A stretch of DNA of 64,000 nucleotides, from positions 62,001 through 126,000 of the forward strand of contig JARFIW010001746.1 of the NCBI GenBank assembly GCA_036346225.1, written 5' to 3'. The notes beneath the pieces are model-generated. The model was given only the letters and a program-made list of their open reading frames with translations, had not been told where the DNA came from and searched no databases. Positions 11,350 to 20,834 of the stretch are shown piece by piece. The position numbers and the translations under genes were made by a program. Origin of the DNA: Platerodrilus igneus. Taxonomy: Eukaryota; Arthropoda; Insecta; Coleoptera; Lycidae. Position 1 is the first letter of the stretch, and each line of letters begins with the position of its first letter.

Positions 11350-13797
11350 GTGACAATGGTACTCGTGTTTAGGGGAATAGCTATTTTGTTCGAAATGACT
11401 CAGATACTTATGGACCGTTTTATAGTAGATGGAAAGGGGTGTTTGGATAGAATAGAAAATTTGTTTGAAAGTATTTCAAGGTTGGAATATAATCTTGAAA
11501 ACCAAGCAATCGCTTCGATGATGGTACAGTCAGCTGTAGAAATAAAGGAAGAATTTGATGCATCCTACAAAAGGTGTGTGTTAGACGAGGATGCTTCGGA
11601 CAGTTTAAGTCAAATTACAGCAATCAGAATTGAATTGGATAAAACGTTAATATCAATTAAAGTTATCGGGGCAAAATTTGTTAGTTTGGTTGAAAGTAAG
11701 CAGGAAGCGAAACCGTTTTCTACAAGTAGATCGTCGTATGATACCGCTGGTATAGGTATCACCAGTAATTTAAAACTTCCAAAGGTCGCAATTGGAAGCT
11801 TTTCTGGACGCATAGAGCATTGGGAATCGTTTCATAGTTTGTATAAAAATCTCATTCATTTAAATACACAGTTATTACCAATCGAAAAGTTTTTATTTCT
11901 TACTGAAGCGTTGGATGTAGATTCCAGAAATTTAATTCGTCATCTACCAATAAATAATGACAATTATGAAATTGCATACTCCGTTATAGTACAACGCTAT
12001 GACTCACGTCGTTTGATTGTCAATACATATTGGTCAGCTCTTGAAAATTGTCCTAAGATGAAAGCAAAATCACATACAGAACTTAGGGATTTGTTGAATT
12101 GTTTTACAGAGAATTTGTCAGGGTTACGTCAAATAAAAATTGATTTACTTAATTTAATATTGTTTAATTTGTTGAGCAAAAAGGTTGATGCTGACCTCTT
12201 AAAGGAATTTGAGGTTGAAAATAATGAAGAAATACCTACATACGAGCAATTGAAATCATTTCTTGAAAAACAGTGTAAAGCTTTGGAAATTAGTAGTATG
12301 ATTTCGTCCGAACCATCGAAGTCAAGTTCAAAACAAACATTGAATACAAACATTAAGGAAAAGCGTTTTTCTTTTAATCCGAAGTCATATGTTAAAACCT
12401 CATTACTTACAACTTCAAACGTGGTAAAATGTTTGGTGTGCAATGGTAATCATCAGATTTATCGTTGTCAAATTTTTTTGGATAAGGTTCCTCAAGAAAG
12501 GTATAATACTGCAAAGGATAAAAATTTGTGCATCAATTGTCTTCAAGATACACATAAAATTGCAACATGCCCTTCAAAATCGGTATGTAAAAAATGTCAC
12601 AAAAAGGGTCATAATACCCTCCTTCATTTTGAAAATTCTGCGTCTGTTGTTGAAACAAAACCTGCTGCTGCAGATGTTTCAAATGTTGCCTCTACGTCAA
12701 ATTGTAGTACATTGTTCTCGTCGAAATTGTCAAGTGCTTCTACATTGTTATCAACAGTTCAAGTTTCTATTCGCAATGAATTTGGACAAGCGCAAATTGT
12801 AAGAGCATTATTGGATTGTGAAAGTATGGAATCGTTTATAACGGAAAAATGCCGTCAGCGGCTTGGATTAAATAAATCAAAGGTTGCATTAAAGGTAGAA
12901 GGGTTGGGGTTAGCGTCATCTCATATTACCGGAAAGGTAGTTTGTAAAATTAAACCCGTTGGACACACAATGCCAGAATATTCAGTTCAAGCATTTGTAT
13001 TGCCAGAAATTTGTGGAAAATTACCAACGGCTCCAATCTCTTCGAAAAATTGGATACATATAAAAGGTTTAGATTTAGCCGATCCATCGTTTGATAAACC
13101 AGGTAATATAGACTTGTTGTTGGGAGCAGATATTTTTGCCCGCACTTTGGGTAATGAAACTCGTTCGGGTTCACCTGATGAACCAGTTGCAATTCGCACT
13201 TCATTTGGTTGGTTACTGACAGGCAAATTTGTGTCTCCAGTGACAAGTGGCACGTCATTGTGTGCATTCGTAGAACCCTTAGAGTCTAGTATCACTAGAT
13301 TCTGGGAACTGGAAAACATTCCAGACATTCCAACACACAAGTTATCCCCACAAGAGGAAATTTGTGAAAAACACTTTCGTAGCAATTATTCGAGAGACAA
13401 AACAGGTCGTTTCGTTGTATCGTTGCCGTTTAGTGGTCCTGAACCGTTGTTTGTTGAGTCTCGGGATGTAGCACTTAATCGGTTTTTATTATTAGAACGT
13501 CGCTTGGAAAAGAATCAGGAATTATACACTTTGTATAAACAATTTATGCAAGACTATTCCGACAGTGGGCATATGACACCAGTAAATGCCTCAATTAGTA
13601 GCAATATTCCATCTCCGGAATATTATATTCCGCACCATGCGGTTATGAAACCGGAAAGCACTACTACAAAAATTCGAGTGGTGTTTGACGCATCCGCGGT
13701 TTGTCCCAGTGGTGGTTCATTGAATGAACATTTGATGCCAGGACCTCCGCTTCAGAAAGATATTTTTGCGTTGTTGTTGGATTTTCGTTTATATCCC
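11350..13797 (+). CDS. gag-pol: BP1 Gag-Pol, 5' part (Gag, protease, start of RT)
   Basis: A single open frame encoding capsid, nucleocapsid, protease and the beginning of reverse transcriptase of a BEL/Pao element. The first Met is at 11350, though an internal Met near residue 16 is an equally likely start. The DUF1759-type Gag domain begins near residue 140 (LPKVAIGSFSG, then W-ES-FHSLYK). Zinc knuckles lie at residues 360-430 (CLVCNGNH..., CINCLQDTH..., CKKCHKKGHNTLLH). The protease (DUF1758) is near residue 488. Its active-site motif reads LLDCESMESF where the family has D-S/T-G, so the Gly is missing and cleavage activity is doubtful. The FWELENIP linker and the RT start (KIRVVFDAS) follow. 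The frame is cut inside RT by BP2 at 13798. Translation would run on into the BP2 LTR to a stop at 13917. It continues at 20142. Confidence 0.9.
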
Positions 13798-14208
13798 TGT
13801 GTGGTATACGTTGGAGTGTATAAATCGGGACAGCTCCAGAACGTTTCCCAAAGCGTAAAGCTTAGCAAATGGACTGTAATTGTAATGCAATTGGAGGTAA
13901 GGCGCGAAAAACAGTAACATAGGTCAAACCGTAATTAATGTTTTGCTTACCTTGCAATGTTGTTCACCAATTTACTCCCGCGAAGATAGGTGTTGTTTAC
14001 CGGTCGACGCAACCTGGTCAGGCAGCAGCACTTATGCACTCGCGGTTATAGTTATTAGGTGTTGAGTCGGTGAAACGATACGAGAGAGTGTCATGTTGGT
14101 CAAGCGAAAAGGCTTTATCGCTCCGCCATATGTATAGCACAACAATAATATACAATAAGGCCATCTATATTGTCAATCGCTGACCTCCAACTGTATGAAG
14201 TTTTAACA
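13798..14208 (-). repeat. BP2 3' LTR
   Basis: 411 bp, ending TGTG...AACA as read on the plus strand. It differs from 19727-20136 by three substitutions and one single-base indel (GTAATGCAA versus GTATGCAA). On the minus strand this is the downstream LTR. Confidence 0.95.
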
Positions 14209-14224
14209 TACCCCCCACCCAAAA
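14209..14224 (-). promoter_or_regulatory. BP2 polypurine tract
   Basis: On the minus strand, TTGGGTGGGGGGTA directly abuts the start of the 3' LTR (TGTTAAAAC). This is the normal place and composition for the plus-strand primer. Confidence 0.75.
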
Positions 14225-14419
14225 TGGTAAATTTTGTTGTATACCGTGAAATGAATGGGAGAAAAAATGAAAATAGAAATTTTAAAAAAATGTTTAAGTA
14301 TGTATAAATTAATCGAGTACTCTGCATTTTGCTTCCTGCATTAAAAATATAAAATAAAACATAATTTGTAGAGAAAGAAGAAAAAAAAATAAAAATTGCA
14401 TGTTAGAATGCTGAATTAC

Positions 14420-15898
14420 TTATGGTGGAGGAAGTGGTACCGCCTTGTTAATTGGGCGGACCGCTTCGCCTGTGGGTGTTTTTAGCTTTACAACTCTTGT
14501 TATACCATCTGTACCCCTAGAAGATATGTAGTGCGCAATGACGGGATTAGCTTGATCAAAATGTTTATATATTTCTAACATTTCTCTAGCCGCCCCACGA
14601 AAGTTGCGGCCCTGATCGGAGTATATGTTCGTGGGTAACCCGCGTCTGGCTATAAATCTATCTAATGCAGCAAGACAGGCTTCCGTTGTTAAAGCTGTGA
14701 CAACCTCCATATGAATGGCACGTGACACCATACAAATAAAGAGGGCAATATATGCCTTTTGAAATTTTGTCAATCGCAACGAGGATAGCTTGATTGTAAA
14801 AGGACCGGCAAAATCCAAACCGGTATGCGTAAAGCATCTTCCAGGTTCGAAGCGATAAAGCGGAAGATCTGCCATAGGAGGCTGAATAGGCTCCTCTTGG
14901 AAGCGATAGCAAGTCAGGCAGCGAAATATTCTACTTCGAATTAATTGACGGATACACGGAATCCAAAATGTACGGGTAACTAATGATTGAGTTAGCCGCG
15001 GACCCGCATGACCTGAATATATGTGATAGTAATCACATATTAATACAGCTAACCTGCTGTTTTTTGGGATAAGGTAGGGATGTTTGCTAGTTATAGAAAG
15101 GCTGGAATGGCGCAAGCGGCCCCCCACCATGACTAATCCCGTGGGAGAGAGAAAAGGTGACAACGGACGGTATATTTTTGTGCTAGGTTGCCCTTTTTCT
15201 AGTAAGACGATATCGTCGTAGATGTGCTCGTACTGAGTAATTCTAATGGCAAATGTGAGAGCGCTACGATACTCAGAGGCATTTAACGGACCAGTAGTCC
15301 TTGCAAGATTACGTTTGCGTGCAAGGCAGTTAAACGTGAACCTTTTAACGTATGCAAAAATTCGTTGAACTTTTAGCAAGTTTGAGGACCTTTGTAGTAC
15401 TGCCAAGTATTGTTTCACATCAACAGTAGAGACGAGTGCGTATTGTACGGCTTTAAACCCGTCTGTAATATTGTGTGTGTATTTATCACTTGGCCAATCA
15501 CAATAATCGCGGTGTAAAAAATCAGGACCCTGCCACCAGAGTGTACAATTCAGTAGTTCGGATGGCCTCAATCCTCGGCTTGCAGGATCGGAAGCATTCG
15601 CAGAACTGGGAACGTATCTCCATATGGCTGTTGGTTGATTTTCATGAATTTGCACAACTCGGTTCGCAAAAAATAATTTTAACTGATAAGGTGGCGTACA
15701 AATCCACGTCAGTGTGTTTGTAGAGTCACTAAAGCATATTGGATCTAGTAAATTGATGGTGTCAAATGCTAATGCTGTATGTTTCATTAGTTTTGCCAAA
15801 AGACATGCCGCTCCTAATTCAAGACGAGGAATGGTCCACGTTTTCAAAGGGCTACACGGGTTTTGGAAGCTATCAAATGTACATATATTTTTCATCAA
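14420..15898 (-). pseudogene. pol: BP2 RNase H remainder and integrase, internally deleted
   Basis: This continues BP2 Pol after a frameshift near 15890. RNase H residues come first (PRLELGAA, CFSDSTNTLTWI). The integrase zinc-binding region follows (HIYSGHAGP..., CLTCYRF), with the first catalytic Asp in TGLDFAGPF (codon near 14813) and the second in YSDQGRNF (near 14616). The frame then passes from AHYISSRG directly into the C-terminal block (TDGITRVVKLKTPTGEAVRP) near 14515-14525. In BP1 the corresponding interval is about 22310-22800, so roughly 160-170 residues are missing, including the third catalytic Glu and the DUF5641-type region. The deletion is in frame. This integrase cannot be catalytic, so a young BP2 copy with this deletion suggests trans-mobilisation or a later deletion. 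Confidence 0.85.
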
Positions 15899-18800
15899 CT
15901 TCTAATCGCAGATACACAACAGCGGCCATCGCTACGGAACTGGCGTCGGAGAATCCGATTAAACGGGCTTGACTATTGCCGATTTTCCAAATAGATCGTG
16001 GTATTGTTATGTATTCGAGAAGTGGTAGTTCAATTTGAATTTGCTGCCATTCTTGAAGAATTTCTGCGGGCAATTGTTCATCCCAATCCACCTTTTGTAG
16101 CCATAGGCGTTGCATAAGGCATTTGAGAAGAACCGTAAATGGACTTAAATAACCATTAATATCGAATATGCGTGCTATGCGTGACAAAATTCCTCGCTTA
16201 GTAGGGATGTCTGCAATATTTGGAACTTTACATCTAAATGTATCGGAACCCATATCCCAACAGAGACCCAGAACATCACGTGTTGTCAAAGTAGGATTAG
16301 AGTTCGGTAGATTTAGAAAGTCCGTCTCCGACTTATGAATAACTGAAGTGTGTGAACTTCCCCATTTTCCTAAGTCAAAGTTACCTAGTTTTAGTAAATT
16401 GATCAATTCATTTTTTAGAAGGAGAGTTTCTTCTACAGAATCGGACCCAGTCAAAATATCATCAATGTAAGTTGATGATCTAAGGGCTCGGGAAGCCCGG
16501 GGGTACGAGTGACCTTCGTCTTCTACCAACTGCTGTAGAACACGAAGGGCAAGGAAAGGGCTACAGGTAGCGCCAAAAATAACGCGTGTATGTTCATATT
16601 CCGTTAAAGGTTCACAAGGGTGAAACCTCCAAAAAATATGTAAAAATTTTCTATCTTCTGGGTGAACGACGATAGATCTAAACATTTGTCGAATATCGCA
16701 AGTGAGTGCGACTTGAGGTATTCGAAATCTTGTTATTACAAGACCAATGTCAGATTGTAATTTGGGACCCGGTAAAAGAATATCATTGAGACTTGTACCA
16801 TTAATATCCCTATCGGCAGGACTAAACACGACTCGAACTTGAGTACTAGAGGGCTTATTTTTAACCACGCCGTGGTGAGTCATGATATATAAGGACTGTT
16901 TTACAGCGGGAGTGAGTTGTCCCTGCGATATATAATTAGCAATATTTTCTGAATATAATTTATAAAAGTTTTTGTCGCGTGCAAATCGAGCTTCTAGTTT
17001 TAGAAAGCGATTGGTAGCTAATTCTCGTGTTGAACCTAATGTTCGGGAAATGTTTTCTATGAACGGTAGTCGAACCACATACTGGCCTAACTCGTTTCGT
17101 ATAGTAGTGGACTTGAAATAATTTTCACAAGCCACGTTTTCAGGCGACATTGGCGGCGTAAATGGTATTTCTTCAGCTTTCCAGAAGGCACGAATGGTGT
17201 CGCTAAGGGACGGTTCTTCTGAGATGCTAGTGTACAACGCAACCCCTGAATACGGTTGACTTAAAGCTGGTACATCACCCATAATAACCCAACCAAACGA
17301 GGTAAGAAGCGCCGATGGCTTGCCTGTTATACGCAACGAATCGTTGGGTGTGGCATCTAAGACAGCTTGAACACCTAACAGCATATCGACCGGAGCGGAT
17401 ATGTGAAATTCAGGATCCGCCAATTGTAGGGACGAAAATTTGTCTATTAAATGCTTAGATAAATTTGCTATCGGAAGATCTGCGGTAATACGAGATAAAA
17501 CAACAGCCTGTAAATTTAAAGAAACGTTTTGATCATATATTGATGTAACGTTACAGGTAGCAATTCCATGAACCTTTTCTAGCGGAGATTGGCCTACTCC
17601 ACGTATTTCAAAAGGACATTTCTTGCGTTTAAGACCTAACTTATTAGCTAAAGATAATGTGATGAAATTAGAATGCGACCCTTGATCTAAAACCAAGCGA
17701 CAACGATGCCAACTACCATCACAGGCTAAAATTCGTACCTGCGCCGTGGCTAAAAGCGCAACGGTTCCCTGTTCATTTGCACAGGAATGAACAAGAGAGA
17801 CTGGAGCAGGAAAATGTTCAGCCGAATTAGCGGCACCTGAGGAGTGTCCTACCGCGCTTTGTGGCGGAGTCGGAGTACTGCATGAAATTGGTGCCTCGAT
17901 ACACAGTAGCGTGTGGTGCATTTTACTACCGCACCGTTTGCACTGATACTTTGACTTACAAGTCGAAAGGGGATGTGGTGATAAACACGCAAAACATCTA
18001 TGATATTGCTTTACCATGTATTGCCTTTCTAGAGTTAATAAAGCTAATAATTTTGGACATCTGTAAAATTTGTGGAACTGATCGTCGCAGGCAGGACAGG
18101 GTTTAGAAACTGCCTGCTTTGCATTAAATCGTCGTGAAGTAACTTCCTGTGCGGACATTGTTACACGCTTATTTACAGAATTTGTATAATATGGTTGAGG
18201 GTTAGCCCTTTGTGGTGGACTGGACACATTTTTTGATGGTGGTGTATTATTGTTACCGCTCACCAGTGCTAAGATAGAACATTTGTTGCGTAAATATTTA
18301 ATAAAATCGTTAAATTTCAGAAATGTTTGATTTAAATGTTCCTTTTCGAATTCTTGTCTCGACTTCGGATCTAATAAACCGAGGGAAAAAAATAAAAATA
18401 TGTAATCGGCCAACTCAGGTAGCTGCATGTCGATAAGAGCTGTGACGTTGGCTTGCAGGGTTTCACATAAATCACTAAGAACTTTTGGGGAATCCGTCTT
18501 TAGTTGAGTTAGTGAAAATATTTTGGATAAATAATGATTAGCAATTAGTCGTTTATTAGTGTAGCGTTGAACTAAGAGATTATAAACAACCATATAATTT
18601 TCTGGAGCAAATCGAACAGATTGTGCTAACTTCAATGCCGTCGCATCCAGATAAGTAAGCAAATATGTGAATTTTTCGCAATCATTAAGTGTGTTATTGT
18701 TGTGAATAATGTTGTCATATAGAGATTTAACGCACCGAATTTCTCGGGTCACCTCGAAATATATCTATTTTTATTTCTGGTAAATGAACATTAGATCTGG

Positions 18801-19181
18801 TATTTCCAGAAATATCGATAGTATTTACATTGGGCGTTGTGTCTGAAACGACATAGCGCGCCGCATTAGCTAAAATATCATAGTACATAGTATTGAACGT
18901 AGATTCTAGATTAACGGTATCCGTAAATAAGGTTTTATAAACGTCAGAGAGTGACGATAATTCATCTAAGACATCTAAAACTTTGTTCTTACGTCATCTA
19001 GCTGACTAACACGAGCTTTAAATTGATCAAGATTAGTTGGTAACGTTGAAATTAAATCGTAACAATCTTGCAAACATCGCCAGTACCTTTCTTTGCGATT
19101 TGTTAATCGTTTAAATACAACAATAACTGCACGTTCTGGTTCCATATTGTACCAGGTATACTCGTAACAAATTGAAATCAC
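15873..19181 (-). pseudogene. gag-pol: BP2 Gag-Pol: Gag, zinc knuckles, protease, RT
   Basis: The N-terminus of Gag starts at 19181 (or at the internal Met at 19145) and is frameshifted near 18980 and again near 18750. From 18752 the frame is open for 959 codons. It covers the DUF1759 Gag domain, zinc knuckles near 18108-17905 (CPACDDQFHKFYRC, CFACLSPHPLSTC, CKRCGSKMHH), protease with an intact D-x-G motif (LVLDQGSHSNFI, near 17690), RT with YIDD at 16455-16466, and the start of RNase H (GFSDASS, near 15930). It ends by frameshift at 15873. Apart from three single-base shifts it is well preserved, unlike the fully decayed errantivirus-like copies. Protease and RT look intact by motif. No function has been shown. 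Confidence 0.88.
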
Positions 19182-19650
19182 AAATAACTAATGGAAAATG
19201 TAACGCAGTTGCAAAGCCTTAAAGGTAAACACAGTACTCGTGGAGAAGCAATGTTAATGCTGATACAGACTTAAACTAACATAAGTGAATTCAGAACTCT
19301 AAGAAATAAAGTGCATTACGTACGTAATATTTACAAACAAAAATGTAAACAAACAGTTTCGTTAAAGTCTTTTGACTTATTTTGTTATCTACACAGCTGA
19401 TTGATAAGCGTAGTAACAAGATGTTAATGAACTACAAACTTTAAATAAATTGGAACAAGTTTTTAAACACCTGTAATGCTAAATGCAAAGTACTCGTTTT
19501 GTTGAAATCTTTAATAGAAATCATGCATTTTAATATTCAAACCCACTTTTAGAAAATAGTTTTGAAAATGAATTAATGTAATAATTTAAATTTTAATGAT
19601 CCCGCTAATAAATTATATTAATTTTGACTATAATTCAAAGCTTATTTGTT
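19182..19650 (-). other. BP2 untranslated leader
   Basis: About 470 bp of AT-rich DNA between the BP2 Gag start and the primer-binding segment. This is the usual place for the leader and packaging signal of a retrotransposon RNA. No further feature was recognised. Confidence 0.5.
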
Positions 19651-19730
19651 CAGTAGGACCACTTTTTGTGGTATGAGGCTCAGAAGGACCACTTTTTGTG
19701 GTATGAGGCTCAGAAGGACCACTTTTTGTG
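19651..19730 (-). repeat. Triplicated 30 bp segment spanning BP2 primer site and LTR edge
   Basis: The unit CAGAAGGACCACTTTTTGTG plus GTATGAGGCT (plus-strand reading) occurs 2.7 times at exact 30 bp spacing: 19651-19680 (one base different), 19681-19710 and 19711-19730. The last copy runs into the LTR end (TGTG). On the minus strand each unit reads as an LTR terminus followed by TGGTCCTTCTGAGCC, which looks like a primer-binding site. The element therefore has three candidate primer sites in a row. Confidence 0.85.
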
Positions 19731-20136
19731 AGGTATACGTTGGAGTGTATAAATCGGGACAGCTCCAGAACGTTTCCCAAAGCGTAAAGCTTAGCAAATG
19801 GACTGTAATTGTATGCAATTGGAGGTAAGGCGCGAAAAACAGTAACATAGGTCAAACCGTAATTAATGTTTTGCTTACCTTGCAATGTTGTTCACCAATT
19901 TACTCCCGCGAAGATAGGTGTTGTTTACCGGTCGACGCAACCTGGTCGGGCAGCAGCACTTATGCACTCGCGGTTATAGTTATTAGGTGTTGAGTCGGTG
20001 AAACGATACGAGAGAGTGTCATGTTGGTCAAGCGAAAAGGCTTTATCGCTCCGCCATATGTATAGCACAACAATAATATACGATAAGGCCATCTATATTG
20101 TCAATCGCTGACCTCCAACTGTATGAAGTTTTAACA
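19727..20136 (-). repeat. BP2 5' LTR
   Basis: 410 bp partner of 13798-14208, upstream of BP2 Gag on the minus strand. It is followed on the plus strand by the second ATCCC target copy and then by the resumed BP1 RT. Confidence 0.95.
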
Positions 20137-20141
20137 ATCCC

Positions 20142-20834
20142 ATTGTATTAACTGCCGATATTAAACAGATGTACAGGCAGATTTTTGTTGCTCCGAATCA
20201 TCGGGCTTATCAAAAAATACTTTGGAGACCAACGTCATCAGAATCAATAGTCGAGTATCAATTAAATACTGTTACCTACGGAGTTACTTCATCACCCTTC
20301 TTGGCAATGCGTGTTATTAAGGAGCTGGCGACTGCTGAAGCACCTAAATATCCGAACGCTGCCAAGGTGTTGTTGTCTGATGTTTATGTCGATGATTTGA
20401 TTACCGGGTGTAGTTCACCTGATGAAGCTAAACGTCTAGTTTCTGAATTAAATCAGATTTGTGAGGCTGGATGTTTTACATTGAGAAAATGGAATAGTAA
20501 CATTGCTAGTATCATTGATGATTTAGCAGAATCGTATCGTTATCAACAAGCTGTTTCCTTCAAGGAATCTAACAATGTTACCCAAAAGGTATTAGGTTTG
20601 CGTTGGCAACCGTCGCTTGATCAATTCTTCTATGATACAAATATCATAGACAGACCATGTACTAAAAGAAATATGTTGTCCGAAGTAGCAAGGATCTTTG
20701 ATCCGTTAGGGCTATTAGCGCCTTTAGTATTTTTGGCAAAGCATTTAATACAGTCGTTATGGATTTTAGGATTTGACCATAAGTTCAAAGTGGAAAATTT
20801 ATTTGCAACAAATGTCGCAATTAGCAAACCTTAA
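20142..20834 (+). CDS. pol: BP1 reverse transcriptase, 3' part
   Basis: This is the continuation of the BP1 RT interrupted at 13797; the frame can be followed across once BP2 and one target copy are discounted. It holds the palm region with the catalytic YVDD motif at 20385-20396, the VTYGVTSSPFLAMRV block, and the BEL/Pao-type connection (KRNMLSEVARIFDPLGLLAP) typical of the Peptidase_A17-like region. The frame ends by a shift near 20780, where a few residues also seem to be missing, before RNase H continues in another frame. As it stands it has no start of its own and cannot give a complete RT. Confidence 0.88.
   Translation: MVLTADIKQMYRQIFVAPNHRAYQKILWRPTSSESIVEYQLNTVTYGVTSSPFLAMRVIKELATAEAPKYPNAAKVLLSDVYVDDLITGCSSPDEAKRLVSELNQICEAGCFTLRKWNSNIASIIDDLAESYRYQQAVSFKESNNVTQKVLGLRWQPSLDQFFYDTNIIDRPCTKRNMLSEVARIFDPLGLLAPLVFLAKHLIQSLWILGFDHKFKVENLFATNVAISKP

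Larger units (their letters stand above)
13793..20141 (-). mobile_element. BEL/Pao element BP2 nested in BP1 (with target duplication)
   Basis: A second BEL/Pao element inserted in the opposite orientation into the RT region of BP1. Its LTRs are at 13798-14208 and 19727-20136, and it is flanked by the 5 bp duplication ATCCC (13793-13797 and 20137-20141). Its genes read on the minus strand from 19181 to 14420. It must be younger than BP1 because it sits inside it, yet both LTR pairs are about 99% identical, so the two insertions happened close together in time. Confidence 0.95.

Noticed and set aside
12129..13385. Minus-strand frames of 104-132 codons inside BP1 Gag-Pol
   Set aside because: They are antisense shadows of a well-supported plus-strand coding region.
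19646..19885. Short repeated-peptide frames on both strands over the 30 bp tandem unit
   Set aside because: The 30 bp unit is divisible by three, so all frames stay open. It is the BP2 primer region and not a gene.
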